DNA of 10,554 bases from Candidatus Woesearchaeota archaeon. GTDB taxonomy: Archaea > Nanoarchaeota > Nanoarchaeia > Woesearchaeales > UBA11576. A model generated the notes under the pieces. It was not told the DNA's origin. It made no database searches and saw only the letters and a list, made by a program, of their open reading frames with translations. This document shows positions 1 through 5,757 of this stretch, piece by piece. The stretch's first letter is position 1; each line of letters starts with the position of its first letter. Made by a program: the position numbers and the translations under genes. The stretch spans positions 7,856-18,409 of the forward strand of contig DUGW01000018.1 of NCBI GenBank assembly GCA_013331125.1, written 5' to 3'.

Positions 1-75
1 CGAGCCGCGGAAGCTCGCTAGGCGGCAACCCATTTAATCGGGTTCGGCCCTTTGGAACAAGGCTTGATCCTCTGC
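1..75. other. GC-rich foldable segment at the window edge, possibly the end of an RNA gene
   Basis: This stretch is about 60% G+C, richer than the flanking coding DNA, and has no convincing coding frame. It contains a perfect 5-bp stem with a 7-nt loop (CGAGC at 1-5 with GCTCG at 13-17) and a second hairpin formed by AACCC and GGGTT at about 27-44. The first hairpin has the size of an anticodon arm. However, the U expected at loop position 2 is a G, and no normal T-arm follows, so I do not call a tRNA. It could be the truncated end of a structured RNA on either strand. The identity is unknown. Confidence 0.25.
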
Positions 76-86
76 TTTGTATTGCA

Positions 87-560
87 TTACACCTGGCAGC
101 CTTCGTCTGTGCAGACTATGCTGCCGCTGCTCTTGCAGGTACACTCAGTACAGCCGTCATCAGCAGTCCAGGTCTCGCCAGCACGATGGCCAGGGCATTC
201 GAAGTCCTGCGAGTCTGTCTCGCAGCGATAGCCTGTTATCTCATTGTAGATATTGTATGAAGCTATGAGCCTTCCATCACAGTCAGGTTTCTCGATATCA
301 TCAGAGGCTGTGACCTTTGGTCCTTCAGCCTCTTCTGCTGCAGGTTTCTCTGATGGGCTGGCTTTCTCTTCCGGCCCTGAATCACTGATGGTCACCTGAT
401 CATCTTCGACAGGGACTTCAGGGACCTCCTGCGGCCCCAGGGCTACAGTCTTCCTTTCAGGAGCAAGCTTAGGCGTCTGCCAGCAGCCTGCTATCATCAT
501 TGCCGATACAAGCATGATGCTTGTCAAAACATATATCATCATATTCTTCTTCATTCGCAT
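87..560 (-). CDS. Lipoprotein with C-terminal VWC/pacifastin-like cysteine-rich module
   Basis: A 157-residue predicted surface lipoprotein. The N-terminus is a signal peptide with a hydrophobic core at about residues 8-23 and a lipobox ending at Cys26 (I-A-G-C), so the mature protein is probably lipid-anchored outside the membrane. Residues 27-90 are a Pro/Glu-rich disordered spacer. The C-terminus carries eight cysteines (94, 113, 122, 137, 140, 142, 150, 155). The last six follow C-x14-C-T-x-C-x-C-x3-G-x3-C-T-x3-C, close to the pacifastin protease-inhibitor signature and to the first half of von Willebrand factor C modules; a Trp sits before the CxxCxC cluster. It is last in the operon. 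Its ATG at 558-560 shares one base with the TGA of the upstream gene, which suggests translational coupling; a TTG one codon earlier is possible but less likely. The binding partner or target is unknown. Protease inhibition is only a structural analogy. Confidence 0.8.
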   Translation of the reverse strand: MRMKKNMMIYVLTSIMLVSAMMIAGCWQTPKLAPERKTVALGPQEVPEVPVEDDQVTISDSGPEEKASPSEKPAAEEAEGPKVTASDDIEKPDCDGRLIASYNIYNEITGYRCETDSQDFECPGHRAGETWTADDGCTECTCKSSGSIVCTDEGCQV

Positions 561-1756
561 CAACCCAGTAGTTCATCTATATTCTTCTTCTTTTTCCTGT
601 CTTTTTCTCCACTCTCTTTTCCTTCATCTTCATGAGCATCAACTTCTCGGGAGACTTCCTGGCCAGGCATCTCATTTTCTTCCATGTCCACTTCTTCGGC
701 GCCTTCTTCTTCCAGGTCTTCATCTTCTGACGTGTATCCTTCTACCTCTTCAACACCCTCTTCAGTTATCTCGTCAAGACTCTCTTCAGTCTCTTCGGGA
801 ACCTCTTCGTCTGTCTCTTCCGGTGTATCTTCAGGGACAGAATCTGGATCCTCTTCTTCAGGTGTTTCTTCAAGACCAGACTCTTCGATGCCTTCTTCAG
901 ACGCCTCTTCAATATAGGGCTCTTCGGCATCTCCTTCAGGTCCTTCAAGGACAGGCTCGCCTTTCTCTTCTGCTTTCTTCTGGGCGATCAGACGACGAAG
1001 GCAGACACAGAGTTCATAACCTTTCTCTTCACCTTTCCCGATAGACTCAAAATATATCCTGTTCTCAGGATTGATCTTCCTGATGAAATGACAAGTACCT
1101 TTGTGTATCCTGTTCGACTCTTTAGAGGCGATGACCTTCGACTCATCCTCGAGTTCATATTCCGGTTCTGCGGCTGTCTCTTCTGGTCTGTCAGGAGTCT
1201 CTTCAGGTTCTGGGACTGGCTCCTCGACATCTTCTGTCTCCGGCTCTATATCTTCTTCATCCTTCTGGACTTCTTCGAACTCAGCCTCGACCACTGCCGG
1301 TCCTGCCCATCCTTCACCAGGTGCGGGGATCGCTGCGGGGGCTGATACTGGCTGTTTCTCTTCACTTTCTTCATCGCCGAAAGCGCTCTTGATCTTCTCC
1401 ATCAAGGCCTTCTTCCTGTCCTGGAGTTCAGCCTTCTGCTCTTCAGTGAGAGGGACGACCCTCAGATGGACCTTCTCACCTTCATCGCTATGCTTGCCGA
1501 AATCCTTCTCCATGATATCATGTTTCTCGAAAAGGATGTTGCAGTTTGAACAGAAATACCTGTAATGGTCATTGCCCTTCACATCACTGCGGCAGATAGG
1601 ACAGCCGCGCTCGATGTGGAAGATGAAGTTCTTCTCATACTCTTCTATGGTCAGCTCTTTCTTCTTGGCATCCTCTTCCTCGAGTTCATCGAACTCGTCA
1701 AGGTCAAGGACCATGTCCTCATCGTCTTCGATGTCGTTCTTCTTCCAGAGCTTCAT
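560..1756 (-). CDS. Highly acidic protein with N-terminal zinc ribbon and central Ada-like metal-binding motif
   Basis: A 398-residue soluble protein that I do not recognise as a named family. An acidic start (residues 8-30) is followed by a zinc-ribbon motif C52-x2-C55-x13-C69-x2-C72 with aromatic residues between the pairs. Residues 130-205 are a Glu/Pro-rich linker. Residues 207-257 resemble the short Ada-type metal-binding module: a SKxSNRIHKGTC stretch (His218, Cys222), then an IxPENRIYF core, then GYELCVC. The final pair here is CxC (250, 252) rather than CxxC. Residues 265-375 are almost entirely Glu/Asp with Thr/Ser/Pro, certainly disordered. The tail is KKKK followed by a short IDELLG end. 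There is no signal peptide or transmembrane segment, so it should be cytoplasmic. Its ATG overlaps the stop of the glycosyltransferase gene by 4 bp (ATGA) and its stop overlaps the next start. It may act as a scaffold or adaptor; no function is shown. Confidence 0.8.
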   Translation of the reverse strand: MKLWKKNDIEDDEDMVLDLDEFDELEEEDAKKKELTIEEYEKNFIFHIERGCPICRSDVKGNDHYRYFCSNCNILFEKHDIMEKDFGKHSDEGEKVHLRVVPLTEEQKAELQDRKKALMEKIKSAFGDEESEEKQPVSAPAAIPAPGEGWAGPAVVEAEFEEVQKDEEDIEPETEDVEEPVPEPEETPDRPEETAAEPEYELEDESKVIASKESNRIHKGTCHFIRKINPENRIYFESIGKGEEKGYELCVCLRRLIAQKKAEEKGEPVLEGPEGDAEEPYIEEASEEGIEESGLEETPEEEDPDSVPEDTPEETDEEVPEETEESLDEITEEGVEEVEGYTSEDEDLEEEGAEEVDMEENEMPGQEVSREVDAHEDEGKESGEKDRKKKKNIDELLG

Positions 1757-3237
1757 GGTGCTTTACGGTCTTTAGGTGATGGTTCCTTGTACCCCCCTTT
1801 CTTGTTCTTGAGGGTCTTAGACCGATCCACCTGACCATACCTCTTTTCTCCTTTAAAACTTTCTTTTTTCCTCTCTTTCGGAAGGTCTTTCCCATCTTTC
1901 CTTCCATGACTTTCTTTACCCTGTTTCGGGCCGAATATCCTCTTGGTTATCCGGGTCATGAAGCTGGGAGTCCTCTCAAGAGAGTTAAGGATAGGGATAA
2001 GAACCTCATCAAGGATCTCGGTCGAGAAGTGCTGTCTGAGGAGGTTGAAATTGTTCTCAGTCATCTCGTCCATCTTCTTTCTGTCAAGCATCAGCTGGTA
2101 GATGTCAGAGATCGTCTCCTTGGTGACCTTGTTGTCCATCACTATGAACCTGAAACCCCTGTCGGTTATCTCCTTTAGGTTCGGGTAGGAATTAACGATG
2201 AGAGGCTTCCTGTATGCGCAGGCCTCTATCACTGGATTGCCGAAAGCATCAGAATCATTAGGGTAGAGGACGAAGTCGGCGTGCAGGTAGGCATCGCCTA
2301 TCGAGTAGAACCTGCGCTCCTTGTTCTGGTGCCTGCTGAGGAATATGCGGTCATTGGCGAAGATCACATTGACATTCAGCTTCTTGATGCGCCTGATTAT
2401 CGCCTCGAAATAGTTACCCCTCTGGTACATCGGGCTGCCGGTTATTATCAGGACATTGTCCTTTTTCGTCACTTCGTTGATCTCGGAGACGATGCGGACA
2501 GACCTCTCGACAGCCTTGTTCCTCTTGACCCTGGTCGGCTGGAGGAATATGATCACGTCGTCTGGGATACCGAACTCCTTCCTGAACTCCTTGTTGTAAT
2601 CATCAGGCTTTGCGAGCTTGTCGATGTCGATAGTGTTAGGGATCACCTTGGAGCTGATCTTCTTCAGGTCATTGAGCTTCTTCTTGGTCGACTCAGTGTT
2701 GGCTATGTGGACGACATGCCTTTCGATGACGGGTATCGTCTCTATTATCTTGGGGAAGTTATCGAACTTGGTGAAGTACGCATTGTCCCAGGGAAGATAA
2801 TGGCATCTAGATATCGTCGGGATGTTGAGCTCTTTGATTATCTGTGAGAGGGCCATGTTAAGGGGGAGGTTCTTCATAGAGACCAGAGAGTCCTCGACTG
2901 ATATCATGTCTATCTTGTTCTTGGCGAGATAAGCCTTGAGCGGGTTCTTGATCCTGGTGACAAGGTTGTTCAGGAGTATCTCTGCAGCCTTCTTCCCCTG
3001 CTTGTCAAGCTTTGTGCCGAAGACTATGGACTTCACACCCCTGATCTCAGGATGCTTGTAGTCTATCTCAGGCAGTTCAAGGTTAGGGAGATGTACAGGC
3101 TCACCGAACTTGCCGGCTATCAGGTGGACATTATAGCCTAGCTTGGAATACTTATCGATCCATTTCTCTGCCTCTACAGAAATCGCATCTACGCATCTCA
3201 GTCTTGAAGCGATGACTGCTATGTTCTTTATATCCAT
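1753..3237 (-). CDS. GT-B fold glycosyltransferase, family 4 type, with basic C-terminal tail
   Basis: A 494-residue predicted cytoplasmic or membrane-associated glycosyltransferase that moves a sugar from a nucleotide-sugar to an unknown acceptor. The N-terminal Rossmann half begins with the strand NIAVIAS and a VEAEKWIDKYSKLGYNVHLI helix-strand, as in GT4 enzymes. The linker carries the typical VIPNTID (residues 198-204). The C-terminal half has the donor-site basic residues in PTRVKRNK (234-241) and the acidic motif D-AFGNPVI-E at 330-338, with Asp replacing the usual first Glu of E-x7-E. The core ends near residue 420. The remaining 70 or so residues, from about 425, are very rich in Lys/Arg and look disordered, with a short amphipathic stretch at 427-435. 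It is first in a three-gene overlapping operon. A TATA box lies about 40 nt upstream, and GAGGGG sits 10-12 nt before the ATG. Sugar and acceptor cannot be told from sequence. Confidence 0.87.
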   Translation of the reverse strand: MDIKNIAVIASRLRCVDAISVEAEKWIDKYSKLGYNVHLIAGKFGEPVHLPNLELPEIDYKHPEIRGVKSIVFGTKLDKQGKKAAEILLNNLVTRIKNPLKAYLAKNKIDMISVEDSLVSMKNLPLNMALSQIIKELNIPTISRCHYLPWDNAYFTKFDNFPKIIETIPVIERHVVHIANTESTKKKLNDLKKISSKVIPNTIDIDKLAKPDDYNKEFRKEFGIPDDVIIFLQPTRVKRNKAVERSVRIVSEINEVTKKDNVLIITGSPMYQRGNYFEAIIRRIKKLNVNVIFANDRIFLSRHQNKERRFYSIGDAYLHADFVLYPNDSDAFGNPVIEACAYRKPLIVNSYPNLKEITDRGFRFIVMDNKVTKETISDIYQLMLDRKKMDEMTENNFNLLRQHFSTEILDEVLIPILNSLERTPSFMTRITKRIFGPKQGKESHGRKDGKDLPKERKKESFKGEKRYGQVDRSKTLKNKKGGYKEPSPKDRKAP

Positions 3238-3273
3238 AAGGACTAAACCCCTCTTATGCGGTGGTATGGGTGG

Positions 3274-3281
3274 TTTTTAAA
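3274..3281 (-). promoter_or_regulatory. TATA box for the glycosyltransferase operon
   Basis: TTTAAAAA on the minus strand. With archaeal spacing of about 26 nt from box centre to start site, transcription would begin near 3251, giving a leader of about 14 nt before the ATG at 3237. It is back to back with the promoter of the lipoprotein gene at 3438. Confidence 0.55.
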
Positions 3282-3357
3282 GGTTGCGGGCTTCATCTGC
3301 TGGAAAGGCGTTTTTTTGGCAGTTTTCCTTACTTTTGAGTGATAACTATTCGAAAGG

Positions 3358-3365
3358 TTTAAAAA
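3358..3365 (+). promoter_or_regulatory. TATA box for the Asn-rich lipoprotein gene
   Basis: TTTAAAAA preceded by the purine-rich CGAAAGG, which fits a BRE. The predicted start is near 3388, giving a leader of about 50 nt. A second AT-rich element (CTATAT near 3399) is a weaker alternative, as it would shorten the leader to about ten bases and lose the Shine-Dalgarno site. Confidence 0.5.
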
Positions 3366-3437
3366 GGGTCATGAGCTTACAAAAGGCATCGCACTATACT
3401 ATATGGCTTATTCAGGCCATGTTTTTGGAGGGTCAAA

Positions 3438-4079
3438 ATGAAGAAATTAACACTGCCAATTGTCGGATTTGCATTGGGTCTGGTCGGCGGAGCAGCAGGA
3501 TGTGACGGCTGCGGAAACGACTCTGCAGGGCAGGGCAACCAGAACAATAACAACAGCAACGGGAACAACAACCAGACGACCGACTTCGAGGTCATGAGAG
3601 GAGAGTCCTGTATAAGGCAGTACACTACACTTACACATTATAACGCAAGCCTCTGTAATGAAGAGGGAGAAGAGCTTGATAGTGTGGTCGAGCAGTCAGC
3701 AGACGCGACACTCATCGCAGGCGGACTGAACTACAATGTCTGGATGAGCGATTATCCACACTCAGTCGATGGCGGATCAGTAGCAGTCCCGACAGAGATC
3801 GATGTGCTGCATTACGATGGGCAGACATTGCTCGATGCAACTTCGCTTGACATGATGCTCGACCAGCCAGTAGACCTGGCGAGGTTCACGCCTGACCCGC
3901 TGATGGGGCCACAGGAAGGTAAGTACGCAATCGTCGCGACAAACCTCAGGCAGCTTGAGCCAGAGACCTATAGGGAAGATTTCTCAGAAATGACTGAGGA
4001 ATGCGGAGAGGTCAGCGGATACGTGGTCGTAGATGACGTCACAGAATGTGTCGATTACGCATTGCTTAAGTTTGATTAA
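3438..4079 (+). CDS. Secreted lipoprotein with Asn-rich linker, function unknown
   Basis: A 213-residue predicted lipoprotein. It begins MKKLTLP, then a hydrophobic core, and a lipobox G-A-A-G-C22 that marks lipid attachment; Cys25 follows shortly after. Residues 29-47 are a low-complexity Asn/Gly/Gln spacer of the kind that lifts a domain off the membrane. The remaining 165 residues form a soluble, mostly beta-looking domain with four cysteines (58, 73, 189, 204). Their placement suggests two disulfides, one near each end of the domain. I do not recognise the family. The start is well supported: GGAGGG at 3427-3432 lies five bases before the ATG. It is a single gene, transcribed divergently from the glycosyltransferase operon and followed by a T-rich stretch. 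The acidic domain and lipid anchor fit a surface binding or adhesion role, which is inference only. Confidence 0.78.
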   Translation: MKKLTLPIVGFALGLVGGAAGCDGCGNDSAGQGNQNNNNSNGNNNQTTDFEVMRGESCIRQYTTLTHYNASLCNEEGEELDSVVEQSADATLIAGGLNYNVWMSDYPHSVDGGSVAVPTEIDVLHYDGQTLLDATSLDMMLDQPVDLARFTPDPLMGPQEGKYAIVATNLRQLEPETYREDFSEMTEECGEVSGYVVVDDVTECVDYALLKFD

Positions 4080-4093
4080 GAACCTGTTTCAAT

Positions 4094-4123
4094 ATTTTCT
4101 TAATATTTTCTTTTCTTTATTCT
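4094..4123 (+). terminator. T-rich archaeal terminator
   Basis: Several T runs (three of four Ts plus a TTTCTTT) follow the lipoprotein stop by 15 nt without a stem-loop, as is normal for archaeal transcription termination. Confidence 0.55.
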
Positions 4124-4164
4124 CATCTATTGTGTGCTTGCGGTGATTATACTTTTCCATTACC

Positions 4165-4172
4165 TTTATAAA
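4165..4172 (+). promoter_or_regulatory. TATA box for rpl15e and its leader
   Basis: A perfect TTTATAAA. The predicted start is near 4195. This leaves about 108 nt before the rpl15e ATG, the longest leader in the window, within which a mini-ORF lies. Confidence 0.65.
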
Positions 4173-4210
4173 GAATCGATTTTCCCCTTATCTCAATCAT
4201 ATCCATTGAT

Positions 4211-4297
4211 GTGGGTAGTAGCTTGCCTGAAAATGGGTATTTGAGCCTTAAATCGGCGTATGACGCTGAACTGAGGCAGAAGAACAACGGAGGCTGA
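4211..4297 (+). CDS. Possible 28-codon mini-ORF in the rpl15e leader
   Basis: From a GTG at 4211 the frame stays open for 28 codons to a TGA at 4295-4297, five bases before the rpl15e ATG. The peptide looks protein-like (GYLSLKSAYDAELRQ, then KNNGG). The rpl15e Shine-Dalgarno GGAGG (4289-4293) lies inside its last codons, so translating it would bring ribosomes to the rpl15e start. The predicted transcript starts about 16 nt before the GTG. Against it: a GTG start with no clear Shine-Dalgarno, and a competing 11-codon ATG frame at 4209. It could be a leader peptide, a small protein, or chance. Confidence 0.3.
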   Translation: MGSSLPENGYLSLKSAYDAELRQKNNGG

Positions 4298-4302
4298 ATA
4301 AT

Positions 4303-4881
4303 ATGGGTTATTTAAAGTATATAAGGGATGCTTGGAAGCAGCCCAAGGCAAACATGCCAGAACTCTGGCGAGAAAGACTGATTCTCTGGAGAAAAGAGCC
4401 AGTCACAGTGAGGCTCGAAAGGCCTACACGAATAGACCGTGCACGCTCACTGGGATACAAGGCAAAGACAGGAGTCTTTGTGGTAAGACAGAGAGTGAAC
4501 CGCGGAGGAAGGAAAAGGGAAGACTGGGCAGGAGGACGAAGGTCCAAGGCACAGAGAAGGTCCAAAGTCCTGGGCAAGAATTACAGACAGGTAGCAGAAG
4601 AGAGGGTGCAGAAGAAATACCTCAACTGCGAGATCCTGAACTCCTACTGGGTGGCAGAGGACGGAAGATACATGTGGTTCGAGGTCATAGTCGTAGACAG
4701 GGACCAGCCTCAGATAATCAAGGACAAACAGCTGGGCTTCATCTCAAAGCCTGCGCATAAAGGACGCGTGCACAGAGGACTGACAAGTGCAGGAAAGAAG
4801 TCACGCGGACTCCGCAATAAAGGCAAGGGTGCAGAGAAGATAAGGCCTGGACAGAGAGCCAACAAGAGGCTCGCGAAGTAA
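4303..4881 (+). CDS. rpl15e: Large-subunit ribosomal protein L15e
   Basis: A complete 192-residue L15e, a component of the archaeal and eukaryotic 50S/60S subunit with no bacterial counterpart (distinct from bacterial L15). The family is recognisable throughout: the MGYLKYIRDAWKQP start, the PTRIDRARSLGYKAK block (about 41-55), the GGRKR segment followed by GRRSKAQRRSKVLGKN, the VLNSYWV-like region (here ILNSYWVAEDGRYMWFEVI), and the basic C-terminal LTSAGKKSRGLRNKGKG region that contacts 23S rRNA. The length is normal for the family and no key region is missing. GGAGG at 4289-4293 lies nine bases before the ATG. It is transcribed alone from TTTATAAA at 4165 and followed by a T-rich terminator. 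This gene fixes the window as archaeal. Confidence 0.98.
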   Translation: MGYLKYIRDAWKQPKANMPELWRERLILWRKEPVTVRLERPTRIDRARSLGYKAKTGVFVVRQRVNRGGRKREDWAGGRRSKAQRRSKVLGKNYRQVAEERVQKKYLNCEILNSYWVAEDGRYMWFEVIVVDRDQPQIIKDKQLGFISKPAHKGRVHRGLTSAGKKSRGLRNKGKGAEKIRPGQRANKRLAK

Positions 4882-4910
4882 GGCTTGATATGTCTTTGAC
4901 TTACAGAAAT

Positions 4911-4939
4911 CTTTTTACAATATTTTATTCTTATTTCTT
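4911..4939 (+). terminator. T-rich terminator of rpl15e
   Basis: TTTTT at 4912-4916 followed by TATTTTATTCTTATTTCTT, about 30 nt after the rpl15e stop and just before the convergent gene ending at 4953. Confidence 0.55.
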
Positions 4940-4952
4940 AGGATGTGAACAT

Positions 4953-5465
4953 CTACTTTGGTAACTGCATCTCTGCGATCAGAAGACCATGCGTGTTGCC
5001 TTCACTGTCATAGTATTGGATAAAAGGGCGATAGTCGAAACCCTGCTGAGGGAACTGACTTCTCATGCTGAAGACGATCTCAAGGTCACGCCAGAAACCC
5101 TCGACTTGGGTATCGATACCAAGAGTGATGATGTTCCCTGGTTGCTGGCCAGACCTCATGTTGACATTGTCATAATATCTCTGCAATGCTGCATCAAGGG
5201 CAGGACCATAGAAATCAGCAATCACATCAAGGTCGCGCGCCATAAGATTGGGTGAGTGCTCTGTGAGCTTATGCACGCCCCTCACCAGGTGGTTGAATAG
5301 AAGGTTGATGGCGCTGCAACGTTCGCGCTGGTATTTGCCTGTATGGACCTTCTGCAGGTACTCATTCACCAAAGCAGCCTGGTTCTCCATACGTTTCGGC
5401 GTCCCGTTCTGGAACCGGGCGTCAAGCTCCTTGACACACTCCTTGAACTTATCCTCATCTCTCAT
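4953..5465 (-). CDS. Unknown soluble protein, 170 residues
   Basis: I do not recognise this protein. From the ATG at 5463-5465 it is 170 residues with no signal peptide or transmembrane segment. Residues 1-100 look mostly helical with many charged residues (for example EDKFKECVKELDARF, then RDLDVIADFYGPALDAALQRYY). Residues 110-170 look like alternating strands and helices with aromatic residues (GFWRDLEIVF, FIQYYDSEGNTHGLLIAEM). The two cysteines (10 and 50) are not in a metal motif. The frame stays open for 48 more codons upstream to 5609, but that stretch contains the TATA box and would overlap the divergent zinc-ribbon gene. The first upstream ATG is therefore unlikely to be used. No good Shine-Dalgarno precedes 5465. 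It converges on rpl15e. Confidence 0.65.
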   Translation of the reverse strand: MRDEDKFKECVKELDARFQNGTPKRMENQAALVNEYLQKVHTGKYQRERCSAINLLFNHLVRGVHKLTEHSPNLMARDLDVIADFYGPALDAALQRYYDNVNMRSGQQPGNIITLGIDTQVEGFWRDLEIVFSMRSQFPQQGFDYRPFIQYYDSEGNTHGLLIAEMQLPK

Positions 5466-5509
5466 GCCCTGTAGGAATGGGATGCGATTTTTATTTCTTT
5501 TGCTGACAG

Positions 5510-5517
5510 TTTTTATA
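5510..5517 (-). promoter_or_regulatory. TATA box for the 170-residue protein gene
   Basis: TATAAAAA on the minus strand. The predicted start is near 5487, about 22 nt before the ATG at 5465. This position argues against the longer reading of the downstream gene. Confidence 0.5.
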
Positions 5518-5571
5518 GTTGTGAAAACGCAGGCCCCCTGGATATGAATAGTATAAAAACCTGAAGAAAGG

Positions 5572-5579
5572 TTTAAATA
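5572..5579 (+). promoter_or_regulatory. TATA box for the zinc-ribbon gene
   Basis: TTTAAATA preceded by GAAGAAAGG, a good BRE-like purine run. The box centre is 27 nt from the ATG at 5603, so the mRNA would be leaderless or nearly so. A second box, TATAAAAA at 5552-5559, would instead give a leader of about 20 nt. Confidence 0.5.
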
Positions 5580-5602
5580 CCTATTTTGCGTGTATCCCAG
5601 GA

Positions 5603-5752
5603 ATGACACTCAAACTGAAATGCATGAATTGCGGGTACAAGTTCATGCCTAAATCAAGGGTGCCGACAAAATGCCCTTACTGTGACAGGAATTCCCTGCG
5701 AAAGGATGATACTGCAAGTTCTCTGATATCTGATGTCGGTAGGGAGAAATAA
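5603..5752 (+). CDS. 49-residue zinc-ribbon protein
   Basis: A tiny complete protein with two metal-binding knuckles: C7-x2-C10-G-Y near the start and C24-x2-C27 after 13 residues, with basic residues between and after them (KSR, DRN, LRK). This is the C4 zinc-ribbon layout common in small archaeal proteins that bind nucleic acid or sit in larger complexes. The last 15 residues (SSLISDVGREK region) are polar and lack a clear fold. No Shine-Dalgarno is present, but the TATA box spacing fits a leaderless mRNA, which supports this ATG. It is divergent from the unknown gene at 4953-5465 and tail to tail with the adenylate cyclase gene, five bases apart. The general class is secure and the exact role unknown. 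Confidence 0.75.
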   Translation: MTLKLKCMNCGYKFMPKSRVPTKCPYCDRNSLRKDDTASSLISDVGREK

Positions 5753-5757
5753 AAGTT

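Noticed and set aside
1..75. A tRNA, suggested by a 5-bp stem with 7-nt loop.
   Set aside because: Loop position 2 is G instead of the near-invariant U, and no T-arm or acceptor match follows.
87..563. TTG start at 561-563 for the cysteine-rich lipoprotein.
   Set aside because: The ATG one codon later overlaps the upstream TGA by a single base, a standard coupled start; the TTG adds one residue only.
750..950. Apparent short repeats of TCTTCAG/TCTTC units.
   Set aside because: They are degenerate Glu-codon runs in the acidic protein with no fixed period, so not a repeat array or CRISPR.
684..1565. Ser-rich plus-strand frames opposite the acidic protein.
   Set aside because: GAA/GAG/GAT-rich coding read backwards gives TTC/CTC/ATC and, in other frames, TCT/TCA serine runs. 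These are artefacts of the acidic low-complexity gene.
2281..2847. A 188-codon plus-strand frame opposite the glycosyltransferase.
   Set aside because: The opposite strand carries a clear glycosyltransferase with family motifs; this is its shadow.
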